60,443 nucleotides of DNA, from assembly GCA_018883715.1 (NCBI GenBank), contig JAHLFP010000035.1, positions 1 to 60,443 of the forward strand. The letters run 5' to 3'. This DNA comes from Candidatus Allofournierella pullistercoris (GTDB taxonomy: Bacteria > Bacillota > Clostridia > Oscillospirales > Ruminococcaceae). This document shows, in pieces, positions 7,220 to 14,725 of this stretch (within the stretch, counting starts at the first letter, position 1; every line of letters begins with the position of its first letter). The notes beneath the pieces are model-generated. The model did no database searches. It saw only the letters and a program-made list of their open reading frames with translations, and was not told the origin of the DNA. The translations under genes were made by a program, and so were the position numbers.

Positions 7220-9553
7220 TGTGTTACCTCCTATTGTTACATTCATTTGGATGCCTTCACTTTGGGTTGTCTCCTGCACAGGCTCTTGGGTTTCCAAAGA
7301 GCGGAACAGGTTCAGACGCAGTGCGTTGGACACCACGCAGACACTGGACAAGCTCATGGCTGCCGCCGCAATCATGGGATTGAGCACCAGTCCAAAACCC
7401 ACAAACAGTCCCATCGCCACCGGGATGCCGATGCTGTTATAGAAGAAGGCCCAGAACAGGTTTTCCCGAATATTGCGAATGGTTGCACCGGAAAGCCGAA
7501 GTGCATTCACCAAATCCCACAAATCACTCTTCATGAGTACCACGTCGGCGCTTTCAATGGCCACGTCTGTACCTGCACCGATGGCAATGCCCACATCAGC
7601 ACGAGCCAGTGCAGGGGCGTCGTTGATGCCGTCGCCTACCATTGCCACCTTGTGACCCTGCTCTTGCAGTTTTCTTACCTGCTGTTCTTTATCCTGAGGC
7701 AGAACCTCTGCAATGACGGTTTCCAGCCCCAGCTGTTTCTGAATGGCCTGTGCGGTGCGCCGGTTGTCACCGGTAAGCATTACCACAGACAGTCCCATCT
7801 TCTTCATCTGAGCAATGGCAGCCTTGCTGGTGGGCTTGATGGGGTCAGCCACTGCCACAATGCCCAAAAGTTTACCGCCCTGAGCAAAGAACAAGGGGGT
7901 TTTTCCCTGCTCTGCCAGTGCATCTGCCTGCTGTTTGACCAATGCAATCTCCACACCGGCCTGTTCCATCATCCGGGCATTACCTGCCAGGTATTCCTGT
8001 CCCTGCCAGATGGCACGCAGACCCATGCCGGGCACTGCCTCAAATTTTTCCGGAGGAAGCAGTGCTTCCCGGTTTTGCACTGCGGACACAATGGCCTCTG
8101 CCAAGGGGTGCTCACTGCGCAGTTCCAAACTTGCGGCAAGCCCCAGCAATTCCTCCTGAGATTGACCTGCCAGCGGAATAATATCTGTGAGTACCGGTTT
8201 ACCCTTAGTGATGGTTCCGGTTTTATCCAGTACCACGGTGTCAATTTTATGGGCATTTTCCAGGCTTTCTGCGGTTTTGTAAAGGATGTTCATCCGAGCG
8301 CCCTTGCCTGTACCCACCATGATGGCCACGGGGGTGGCAAGTCCCAAGGCGCAGGGGCAACTGATGACCAATACCGAAATAGCGCGAGCCAGTGCGAATT
8401 CCAGTCCGCCACCCAGCAGCATCCAAACCACAAAGGTAAGCACCGCAATGGCCATTACCACCGGGACAAACACACCGCTCACCCGGTCTGCCAGCTTGGC
8501 AATGGGCGCTTTGGTTGCGTTTGCATCCTGTACCAGGGCAACAATCTGCGCCAAGGTGGTGTCCTGTCCCACCTTCTCTGCCCGGAAGGTAAAGCTACCA
8601 GCCTTGTTGATGGTGGCGGCCACAACCTTGTCGCCGGGATTTTTTTCCACCGGAATACTTTCACCGGTAATGGCAGATTCATCCACGCTGGAGTTTCCTT
8701 CCAGCACACTTCCGTCCACCGGGATGCGCATACCTGGTTTTACACAAACCACATCGCCGGGTTTTACCTCTTCCGCTGGAATTTCCTGTTCCACACCATC
8801 CCTCAACACAAGGGCAGTCTTGGGGGCAAGGTTCATCAGGGCTTTCAAGGAGTTGCTTGTCTTACCCTTTGCCCGTGCTTCCAGATATTTACCCAAGGTA
8901 ATCAGAGCAAGGATGGTTCCAGCGGACTCAAAATACAAATCCATCCGGTATTTGTCCACAAGCTGGGTGTCACCAATGCCAAGACCCCATCCAATCAGGT
9001 ACATGGCAAACAGGCCATAGGCCACTGCCGCGCCACTGCCCACTGCAATCAGGCTGTCCATATTGGGACTGCCATGAAATAGGCTCTTGAATCCGGTAAT
9101 GAAAAATTTCCGGTTCAGGTACATAATGGGCAGTGTGAGCAAGAACTGGGTCAAGGCAAACACCATTGCACTGTGTGTGCCGTGGAAAAAGTGGGGCAAG
9201 GGGGCACCCATCATATGTCCCATGGAGATATACATCAAGGGAACCAGGAACGCAAAGGAGCCAATCAGCCGGGTTTTCATCTCCTTGTATTCCTTTTCCA
9301 AGATATCTTCCTGGGAAACCGTAGGCTGAGTCGCTGTTCCTTGGGTTACAGGGCTTGCCCCGTACCCGGCTTGATGGACGGCTTTGGTTATTTCTGGTGC
9401 GCCCAGTTTTGCGGAATCATATTCCACTGTCATCTGGTTCGCCAGCAGATTGACCTGTACATCTTCCACTCCATCCAATTTTTTTACGGCACGTTCCACC
9501 GCCGCACTGCAGGCGGCACAGGTCATGCCTGTTACATTGTATTTTTCCTTCAT
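7013..9553 (-). CDS. copA: Copper-translocating P-type ATPase fused to a C-terminal CopZ-like HMA domain
   Basis: A Cu+ export ATPase of 846 residues. The N-terminal HMA domain has GMTCAAC. The P-type core has the intramembrane CPC ([11 protein letters not shown]), the phosphorylation site DKTGT, the HP motif (SEHPLAEAI) and [11 protein letters not shown]. After the last membrane helices a linker leads into a second HMA domain with GMMCGHC. ATG 9553 is preferred because GAGGTG lies 9 bases upstream; an in-frame GTG at 9565 is possible. The unusual point is that the linker before the second HMA domain encodes a consensus ribosome binding site and ATG (see 7013-7219). Confidence 0.93.
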   Translation of the reverse strand: MKEKYNVTGMTCAACSAAVERAVKKLDGVEDVQVNLLANQMTVEYDSAKLGAPEITKAVHQAGYGASPVTQGTATQPTVSQEDILEKEYKEMKTRLIGSFAFLVPLMYISMGHMMGAPLPHFFHGTHSAMVFALTQFLLTLPIMYLNRKFFITGFKSLFHGSPNMDSLIAVGSGAAVAYGLFAMYLIGWGLGIGDTQLVDKYRMDLYFESAGTILALITLGKYLEARAKGKTSNSLKALMNLAPKTALVLRDGVEQEIPAEEVKPGDVVCVKPGMRIPVDGSVLEGNSSVDESAITGESIPVEKNPGDKVVAATINKAGSFTFRAEKVGQDTTLAQIVALVQDANATKAPIAKLADRVSGVFVPVVMAIAVLTFVVWMLLGGGLEFALARAISVLVISCPCALGLATPVAIMVGTGKGARMNILYKTAESLENAHKIDTVVLDKTGTITKGKPVLTDIIPLAGQSQEELLGLAASLELRSEHPLAEAIVSAVQNREALLPPEKFEAVPGMGLRAIWQGQEYLAGNARMMEQAGVEIALVKQQADALAEQGKTPLFFAQGGKLLGIVAVADPIKPTSKAAIAQMKKMGLSVVMLTGDNRRTAQAIQKQLGLETVIAEVLPQDKEQQVRKLQEQGHKVAMVGDGINDAPALARADVGIAIGAGTDVAIESADVVLMKSDLWDLVNALRLSGATIRNIRENLFWAFFYNSIGIPVAMGLFVGFGLVLNPMIAAAAMSLSSVCVVSNALRLNLFRSLETQEPVQETTQSEGIQMNVTIGGNTMNKVIKIEGMMCGHCKAHVEKALNALDGVSAVVDLENKCANVTLTADVQDDVLKQAVQDAGYKVVEIQ

Positions 9554-9616
9554 GGAATGCTTCACCTCTTCCTTTTAGCTAGGAAAGTTGTTTGGTATCT
9601 TTCTCTTACCATCCTT

Positions 9617-9645
9617 ATGATACCACCCTAAGCCCGTAAGGACAA
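9617..9645 (-). promoter_or_regulatory. copA promoter
   Basis: On the minus strand TTGTCC (9640-9645) and TATCAT (9617-9622) are separated by 17 bp, about 65 bp upstream of copA. Imperfect TACC...GGTA repeats flank it (about 9621-9655). This could be a site for a metal-sensing regulator, but no MerR or CsoR gene is next to it. Confidence 0.45.
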
Positions 9646-9694
9646 TGGAGAGGTAGTTTGAATGAAAGTTGTTTTTCTCAACTGCCGTTCCAGT

Positions 9695-10501
9695 TCAGTT
9701 GCTTGGCTCTGTATCTTCCAGTACCTGTGTCAACTGTTTGTCCGCAAGGTTCATGGTTTGCTGTACCTGAACCAAACCATCCAGCATCTGCTGGGATTGC
9801 TGGCAACGAGCCAGTTCCACAAGCCGCTGTAAGGTGGCTTGCACCGCCTGCATCTGCTCCTGTAAAGTGCGCCGGTCCAGCTTACAGGCAAGCTCCAGTT
9901 CTCCCTTTTGGCGGAGAATCTCTGCCCGCATGGCCCAGCCTTCCTGGTTACAACCAGGGAGTTCGTCCAGCAGTTCCAGGGCACGGTCAAAGGATTTTTT
10001 CCGGGCGTACAGGCTGGCCAGCAAACTTACAGCTTCTCGGTGAAGTTCCGGCTGTTCTATCTGTTGGCCCCGATGTGCCAGTTGAATCATCAATGCCAAC
10101 TGGGACTCCTGTTCTTCGGTGGAGAATGCACCGAACCACCGCTCCAAAAGCTGTGCCGCCCGGTAGGCCAGATACAAATCATTGGGGTATTCCTGCACCA
10201 GTTTTTTGCACGAATCCCCTGCCCCGGTGATTTCCCCTTTTTGGAATTGCTCCTCAATCTGTTCCAGCTGGGTGTCCACCTGCTGACGGGTAAGCACCGG
10301 GCTGAACTCCAGCAGTTCATCCAAACTGCAATCCAGCGCTCTTGCCAAAGGACACAGGATGCTCACATCCGGCAGGGCACTTGCGGTTTCCCACTTGCTT
10401 ACCGCCGCACTGCTTACCCCCACCAGCTGAGCCAGCTGTTCCTGGGTGTATCCTTTGCTTCTTCTCTTTTGCTGAATGGTTTTTGCCACGTTATTCTGCA
10501 T
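9695..10501 (-). CDS. XRE-family HTH regulator with TPR-like C-terminus
   Basis: A 268-residue regulator. Residues about 8-62 are a Cro/C1-type helix-turn-helix (YTQEQLAQLVGVSSAAVSKW, then ALPDVSILCPLARAL). The rest is helical with paired-helix repeats that look like TPRs. The architecture recalls RRNPP-type regulators, but the ligand is unknown. The start ATG (10501) overlaps the preceding small gene by 11 bp, so it is probably co-transcribed and translationally coupled with the polymerase operon. Confidence 0.8.
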   Translation of the reverse strand: MQNNVAKTIQQKRRSKGYTQEQLAQLVGVSSAAVSKWETASALPDVSILCPLARALDCSLDELLEFSPVLTRQQVDTQLEQIEEQFQKGEITGAGDSCKKLVQEYPNDLYLAYRAAQLLERWFGAFSTEEQESQLALMIQLAHRGQQIEQPELHREAVSLLASLYARKKSFDRALELLDELPGCNQEGWAMRAEILRQKGELELACKLDRRTLQEQMQAVQATLQRLVELARCQQSQQMLDGLVQVQQTMNLADKQLTQVLEDTEPSN

Positions 10502-10694
10502 GGTATTCTTCCCCCTTTTCTGCTTCTTCTTGTTGTTCCTGCGCTTTCCGGGCCGTTTCCTTTATAACCCCATCGTACCCTGTCAGGGCCGCAAAAGGAG
10601 AAAACTGGGCCGCTCTGTCCTCCATAGACATGGGTTTTCTTGTTTTGGAAACATGGTGGGGCAGATGGAGAATATCTTCATAGGAATCTTTCAT
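10491..10694 (-). CDS. Small conserved partner of Y-family polymerase (YolD-like)
   Basis: A 67-residue protein with the signature DILHLPHHVS and MEDRAAQFSPFAALTGYDG, a pattern I recognise from small proteins encoded beside UmuC/UvrX-type polymerases in Clostridia and distantly like YolD. It has no predicted membrane segment. The ATG overlaps the polymerase stop in ATGA (10691-10694), and GGAGG lies 9 bases upstream. The 3' end overlaps the XRE gene. A role as a modulator of the translesion polymerase is inferred from this pairing. Confidence 0.75.
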   Translation of the reverse strand: MKDSYEDILHLPHHVSKTRKPMSMEDRAAQFSPFAALTGYDGVIKETARKAQEQQEEAEKGEEYHAE

Positions 10695-12196
10695 GCCTTG
10701 TGTCCTCCAATGGTTTTGTTCCGCTCCTTTGCGGTTGCGCCTTCCTGTAAATTCATGCCTTTCAAAATGGCGTTTTTGCCAAACTTCTTTTTTATATCCA
10801 GCAGGGCCTGTTGCATCCGCCGCTCTTTTTGCCGCTGCTGCTGACGCTGTTCCTGCTCTTGCCGCTGGGCTTCGTAATCCGTGAAGAAATCCAGCTGTTC
10901 GGCCTGCTGGGTTTGGGTGGGTGCCTGATGTTCCGGCAAAACCTGCTCCGCCACAATGTTCAGTCTGCGAATTAACAAATCCGGGTTTACAATTCGGTCA
11001 AACAGCTGGGTGGCGGCCTGTAAAATCTCCTTGGTGGAGGAGGTATAGCCATCCATAGGCTGGGTGCCATGGGCTGGTTTTGGGATACTGCGCCCATAGG
11101 CATCCTTTGCAACCGGCCCAAAGTATTTCTTACGACTTGAGTCGGTTAGGTTCAGTATATCGTATCCCACCGTGAGCACGATTTTGCTGGTCATCAGCCC
11201 CTTGTCCACGAGGGTAAGGGAGAGCATCTCCGCCATTTCCCGCACCACAAGCCGGGCCTTGTCCGCTGGGTAGGGTTCGTTCAGCACCTGCCCCGAACCA
11301 ATGCTGTGGTTGCTGGGACGGTATGCCTTCACCGCCTGCACGGTGCAGGGTTCCCACCCCCAAGCATGGTCAATGAGAAGCTCTGCATTTTTGCCAAATA
11401 GCCGATAGAGCAGATCCTCATCCTGCACAGAACGACGTGCCACGTCCCCCATGGTGAACATACCATGTTCCTGCAATTTTTTTGCATACCCCGGCCCTAC
11501 CCGCCAGAAGTCTGTGAGCGGGCGGTGGCTCCATAAGGTTTTGCGATAACTCATTTCATCCAGCTGGGCAATCCGTACCCCGTATTCATCCGCCGGGATG
11601 TGCTTTGCCACAATGTCCAGTGCCACCTTGCACAAAAACAGGTTGGTTCCAATGCCCGCCGTGGCTGTGATTCCAGTGGTTTGAATCACGTCCAAAATGA
11701 TTTTTCTTGCCAGTTCCTTGGGGCTTAGACGGTAGGTGTCCAGATAATTGGTAACGTCCATAAAGACCTCGTCAATGGAATAGACGATAATGTCTTCCGG
11801 GGCGATGTATTTCAGATACACCTGATAAATTCGACTACTGTATTCCATATAATAAGCCATCCGAGGTGGTGCAATCAGATAACCCACCTTCAGACAGGGA
11901 TTTTCCGCAAGCTGGGCGGCAGAATAGGATGCTCCGGATAGGATTTTGCCCGGTGCACGGTTTTTGCGCTGGACATTTATCTTGTTCACCGCCTGCACCA
12001 CCTCAAACAGACGTGCCCGACCGGAAATTCCATAGGCTTTTAAGGGCGGTGTAACCGCAAGACAGATGGTTTTTTCGGTGCGGTTTGGGTCTGCTACCAC
12101 CAGGTTGGTGTCCATAGGGTCAAGTCCCCGCTCCCGGCATTCCACCGATGCGTAAAAGGATTTTAAATCAATGGCAAGATAGGTTCTTTCACACAT
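10691..12196 (-). CDS. Y-family (UmuC/UvrX-like) translesion DNA polymerase
   Basis: A 501-residue polymerase for lesion bypass. The catalytic residues are visible: AIDLKSFYASVE (Asp10) and YSIDEVFMDV with the SIDE motif. A QLDFF motif at about 434-438 fits the beta-clamp-binding consensus. The Gln/Arg-rich tail ends in a conserved-looking KKFGKNAILKGMNL segment. AAAGGAG precedes the ATG. It heads an overlapping operon with the YolD-like and XRE genes. No obvious LexA box (GAAC-N4-GTTC) was seen in the 120 bp upstream, so SOS control is not supported here. Confidence 0.92.
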   Translation of the reverse strand: MCERTYLAIDLKSFYASVECRERGLDPMDTNLVVADPNRTEKTICLAVTPPLKAYGISGRARLFEVVQAVNKINVQRKNRAPGKILSGASYSAAQLAENPCLKVGYLIAPPRMAYYMEYSSRIYQVYLKYIAPEDIIVYSIDEVFMDVTNYLDTYRLSPKELARKIILDVIQTTGITATAGIGTNLFLCKVALDIVAKHIPADEYGVRIAQLDEMSYRKTLWSHRPLTDFWRVGPGYAKKLQEHGMFTMGDVARRSVQDEDLLYRLFGKNAELLIDHAWGWEPCTVQAVKAYRPSNHSIGSGQVLNEPYPADKARLVVREMAEMLSLTLVDKGLMTSKIVLTVGYDILNLTDSSRKKYFGPVAKDAYGRSIPKPAHGTQPMDGYTSSTKEILQAATQLFDRIVNPDLLIRRLNIVAEQVLPEHQAPTQTQQAEQLDFFTDYEAQRQEQEQRQQQRQKERRMQQALLDIKKKFGKNAILKGMNLQEGATAKERNKTIGGHKA

Positions 12197-12320
12197 ACAG
12201 GGCGACTCCTTTCCGGGGGTAGGCTTTATACTGGTATTCTATCATATTTCCCATAAAAATGGAATTTGTATAACCCTGCGCCCTATTCACCCAGGGATAC
12301 TGTCCTAAACCAATACAAAA

Positions 12321-12355
12321 ATGCTCCCCACCAGTCTTATACCGGTAAGGAGCAT
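12321..12355. terminator. Terminator after the bis-histidine membrane protein gene
   Basis: ATGCTCC and GGAGCAT close a stem extended by ACCAGT/ACCGGT-type pairing. T-runs on both strands allow bidirectional use. The minus-strand gene ends 22 bp away. Confidence 0.75.
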
Positions 12356-12376
12356 CTTTTTCAAATTTTATAGCAC

Positions 12377-12733
12377 TCAAGTCATCAGTCCATGTATTGC
12401 ATGCAAAGCCACCAGCCCTATTACAAGAAGGGAGACACCGCCGTGTACTTTTGGCATACACTTTTTTCCGATCTTGCTTTGTACTGTTGACACAATCATA
12501 AATCCAAGCAAAACCATCCACGCCAGCTTGCCGGAAATCATAGCTGGAGCTTTTCCTGACACAATCCCATGCCAACATCCAAACATCACCAGAAGCCAGC
12601 CGAACCATATATGCAGGGACAAGATGCGTTGTATCCAGGGATATTTTCTCGTGATGCCTGTTTTCTTCAAAGGAACAGCCATGCAAAGCACCAGCAACAC
12701 CACGCAAATAACCACAAGTACCTGATTCATCAT
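12377..12733 (-). CDS. Four-helix membrane protein with two histidine pairs (possible b-type haem protein)
   Basis: 118 residues with four hydrophobic segments (about 3-22, 38-58, 68-85, 97-114). His41 and His55 on helix 2, and His97 and His111 on helix 4, are each 14 residues apart. That is the spacing by which membrane cytochromes b hold two haems between helices. No close family was recognised. The start has AGGAAGG upstream; ATG 12730 is an equal alternative. A redox role is inference from the histidine pattern. Confidence 0.7.
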   Translation of the reverse strand: MMNQVLVVICVVLLVLCMAVPLKKTGITRKYPWIQRILSLHIWFGWLLVMFGCWHGIVSGKAPAMISGKLAWMVLLGFMIVSTVQSKIGKKCMPKVHGGVSLLVIGLVALHAIHGLMT

Positions 12734-12955
12734 ACCACGAACATCCTTCCTGTTTTGACCTATGAACTATCCTTTTTATGAAGTTAGTCATAGCTAACAA
12801 CAGGATTATACTATGCACCCCGAATCCAATTCAAGCCGATTTTTCGATTTTTAATTTTTCGGTCAATATTTCAAAGCTACTCTAGGCTTTTTGTAAGTGG
12901 ACATAGGTGCTTCTACATTTTAATTTAATTGTTCCGTTGATGGAATTAACAAATC
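12734..12955. other. Intergenic, no gene seen
   Basis: AT-rich spacer between the membrane-protein gene and the yebC terminator. It probably holds the promoter of the 12733 gene. No ORF with a ribosome binding site or strong repeat was found. Confidence 0.4.
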
Positions 12956-12990
12956 AAAAAGCCAGCCGGATATTCATCCAGCTGGCTTTT
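12956..12990 (-). terminator. yebC terminator
   Basis: On the minus strand AAAAGCCAGC and GGCTGGCTTTTT pair around a 13-base loop, 12 bp after the yebC stop. The A-run makes it usable in both directions. Confidence 0.85.
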
Positions 12991-13001
12991 GCATTCAAAT
13001 C

Positions 13002-13739
13002 TTAGCGATCCAAATCTTCTTCGTTTTCCAGGTTGTGCCAAACGTTCTGCACGTCGTCGTCATCCTCCAAAGCATCCAGAAGACGGGTCATCAGCTTTTG
13101 GTTGTCTGCATCGGTGATGGCGGAAGTGGTGGAAGGCACCATTTCAACGTCGGCAGACAAGAACTGGTAGCCCTTGTCCTCCAGTGCCTGACGCACAGCA
13201 GAGAAGTTCTCCGGAGTGGTGGTTACCTGAACCAGGTCATCGGACATATCAAAGTCCTCTGCACCTGCATCAAAGCAATCCTCCATCACTTTTTCCTCGT
13301 CCAGACCTTCGCCATCCAGCACGATAACACCCTTCTGGGTGAACAGGAAGCTTACACAGCCCATATTGCCCAGATTGCCGCCAAACTTATCAAAGTAATG
13401 GCGCAGGTTTGCGGCGGTACGGTTGCGGTTGTCGGTGAGGGTTTCCACCATCATAGCAATTCCGCAGGGACCGTAACCTTCATAGGTGATGGATTCATAG
13501 CTATCCTTTTCGCCACCCTCGGCCCGCTTGATAATCCGCTGGATGTTATCGTTGGGCACGTTCAGGCTCTTTGCTTTTGCAATCAAATCCCGCAACTTGC
13601 CGTTGCTGGCGGGGTCAGAACCGCCCATGCGCACTGCCACGCTGATTTCACGACCTACTTTGGTGAACAATTTTGCTTTTTGTCCATCCGTCTTTTCTTT
13701 TTTGCGCTTAATGTTGTTCCATTTACTATGTCCAGACAT
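13002..13739 (-). CDS. yebC: YebC/PmpR family translation or transcription regulator
   Basis: A 245-residue protein, full length for the family. The N-terminus has the hallmark SGHSKWNNIKRKK and the segment SLNVPNDNIQRIIKRA. YebC/TACO1 proteins were first described as DNA-binding regulators and are now linked to relief of ribosome stalling on difficult (for example polyproline) sequences. AGGAGG lies 8 bases before the ATG. Transcribed alone, with a sigma-A promoter and a palindromic site upstream. Confidence 0.95.
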   Translation of the reverse strand: MSGHSKWNNIKRKKEKTDGQKAKLFTKVGREISVAVRMGGSDPASNGKLRDLIAKAKSLNVPNDNIQRIIKRAEGGEKDSYESITYEGYGPCGIAMMVETLTDNRNRTAANLRHYFDKFGGNLGNMGCVSFLFTQKGVIVLDGEGLDEEKVMEDCFDAGAEDFDMSDDLVQVTTTPENFSAVRQALEDKGYQFLSADVEMVPSTTSAITDADNQKLMTRLLDALEDDDDVQNVWHNLENEEDLDR

Positions 13740-13761
13740 ACAAGCATCCTCCTATTTTTCA

Positions 13762-13826
13762 TTGAACCATGGTTCAAATAAATACAGACACCTCGCTATT
13801 ATAGCACAAAAGGACGTTCAATTCAA
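13762..13826 (-). promoter_or_regulatory. yebC promoter with 16-bp perfect palindrome in the leader
   Basis: On the minus strand TTGAAT (13821-13826) and TATAAT (13798-13803) are 17 bp apart, a near-consensus sigma-A promoter. TTGAACCATGGTTCAA (13762-13777) is a perfect palindrome at about +14 to +29, between promoter and ribosome binding site, where a repressor would block elongation. It contains GAAC-N4-GTTC, a partial match to the Gram-positive LexA box. Confidence 0.7.
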
Positions 13827-13865
13827 TGTAAGTCTATCTCCTTGCTGGTTAGAGATTCCAGTTTT

Positions 13866-13944
13866 CATGCAGGGTATATTTTACCCATGCAGGGGTACAA
13901 TACTGACAAGAACAACCTGAACCCTCGCACAAACCGAGGTTGTT
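13866..13944 (+). promoter_or_regulatory. Upstream region of the Asn-rich small gene: direct repeats, -10 and hairpins
   Basis: CATGCAGGG occurs twice, 20 bp apart (13866-13874 and 13886-13894). GGGTA/TACCC forms an inverted repeat between them. TACAAT (13896-13901) is a candidate -10 without a clear -35, so an activator binding the direct repeats is possible. The following leader can fold two ways through overlapping arms: AACAACCT (13911-13918) with AGGTTGTT (13937-13944), or inner CCTCG with CGAGG. Confidence 0.45.
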
Positions 13945-13976
13945 CCAATCATTTCTTTTATAAGGAGAACACTTGT

Positions 13977-14168
13977 ATGGAAACTCGTAACGCAAAGAAC
14001 GCTACCCGCAACAGCACCAAGAATGCAAACCAGAATGCCAGCCAGACCACCAGCAAAAACGCTGCAAAGAACACTGCTAAAAACGCAAAGAATGCAAGCC
14101 AGAATGCTGAAAACACCACCGGCGGCCGTGCTAAGGCAAGCAACAGCAATGCCCGCAACTGCAAGTAA
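13977..14168 (+). CDS. 63-residue Asn/Lys/Ala/Thr-rich low-complexity protein
   Basis: The ATG at 13977 has AAGGAG 9 bases upstream. The product is built almost wholly of Asn, Lys, Ala, Ser, Thr and Gln in loose repeats of NAxKN type (TKNANQNA, KNAAKNTAKNAKNA) and ends NARNCK. It is strongly basic, with no hydrophobic core, no signal peptide and no known domain. A terminator follows. The expression signals argue for a real gene. The function is unknown; a disordered nucleic-acid- or spore-associated peptide is speculation. An upstream in-frame ATG (13842) has no ribosome binding site. Confidence 0.65.
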   Translation: METRNAKNATRNSTKNANQNASQTTSKNAAKNTAKNAKNASQNAENTTGGRAKASNSNARNCK

Positions 14169-14195
14169 GACACCTGCTTAAACCGTTGCAAAAAA

Positions 14196-14245
14196 GGCTG
14201 AGAGGAATGCTCCCTTTGGAACATCTTCCCTCTCAGCCTTTTTCT
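14196..14245. terminator. Bidirectional terminator between the small gene and mrnC
   Basis: GGCTGAGAGG (14196-14205) and CCTCTCAGCC (14229-14238) form a perfect 10-bp stem. TTTTTCTTT follows on the plus strand and an A-run precedes it for the minus strand. Confidence 0.85.
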
Positions 14246-14707
14246 TTATTCTGCTTTTACCGCTTCGGGTTCTGCAACTTCTGCAATCTTTTGGGGAACA
14301 GGTGCAGCAGGGTCATACCGCTCCCACAGCAGGTCAAACAGCTCCAAAATGCGGTCGTTTTGACCGGTCAAATACAGCCATCCAAACAGTGCCTCAAATC
14401 CGGTGGAGGCACGATATTCCTGGGGAGTTGCGTGCTTCGCCACCGAAGCCTTGCTGGCATTTTTCCCCCGGCGCAGTACGTCCTGTTCGGTCTGGGTTAA
14501 CTCCCCTTCCAAGGTGGCCAGTGCTCGATTTTGCCCCTTTGCGGACACATACTTAATGCAGGTTGCATGGAGCTTTCCGGGCGCCATACGGGTGCGTTCC
14601 ACCAGTCGCTGGCGCACCAGCAGTTCAAACACGCCGTCTCCCACAAAAGCCAGGTTTAGGGGGGACTGTTCCCGGATATCAATTTCAGGATTTGCTTGAA
14701 ATAACAT
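14246..14707 (-). CDS. mrnC: Mini-ribonuclease III
   Basis: A 153-residue dsRNA endonuclease with only the RNase III catalytic domain and no dsRBD. It processes 23S rRNA precursor ends in Firmicutes. Visible motifs are NLAFVGDGVFELLVR (the catalytic Asp is in the GDGVFE stretch) and TGFEALFGWLYL near the C-terminus. GGAAGG precedes the start. It lies 18 bp after obg and is probably co-transcribed with it. Confidence 0.9.
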   Translation of the reverse strand: MLFQANPEIDIREQSPLNLAFVGDGVFELLVRQRLVERTRMAPGKLHATCIKYVSAKGQNRALATLEGELTQTEQDVLRRGKNASKASVAKHATPQEYRASTGFEALFGWLYLTGQNDRILELFDLLWERYDPAAPVPQKIAEVAEPEAVKAE

Positions 14708-14725
14708 CAGGCTACTTCCTTCCTT

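Noticed and set aside
7166..9082. A 638-codon plus-strand open frame opposite copA
   Set aside because: It is rich in His, Gln and Cys, has no ribosome site or domain, and lies wholly opposite a gene with all P-type ATPase motifs. It is an artefact of codon bias.
12189..12818. A 209-codon minus-strand frame across the bis-His gene and terminator
   Set aside because: It would translate through a strong terminator and overlap the polymerase start; the 118-residue frame has the hydrophobic pattern of a real protein.
13762..13777. Calling the yebC palindrome a LexA box outright
   Set aside because: The N4 core is CATG, which does not fit the RNRY core of the Bacillus consensus, and no lexA or other SOS gene with the same site is in the window.
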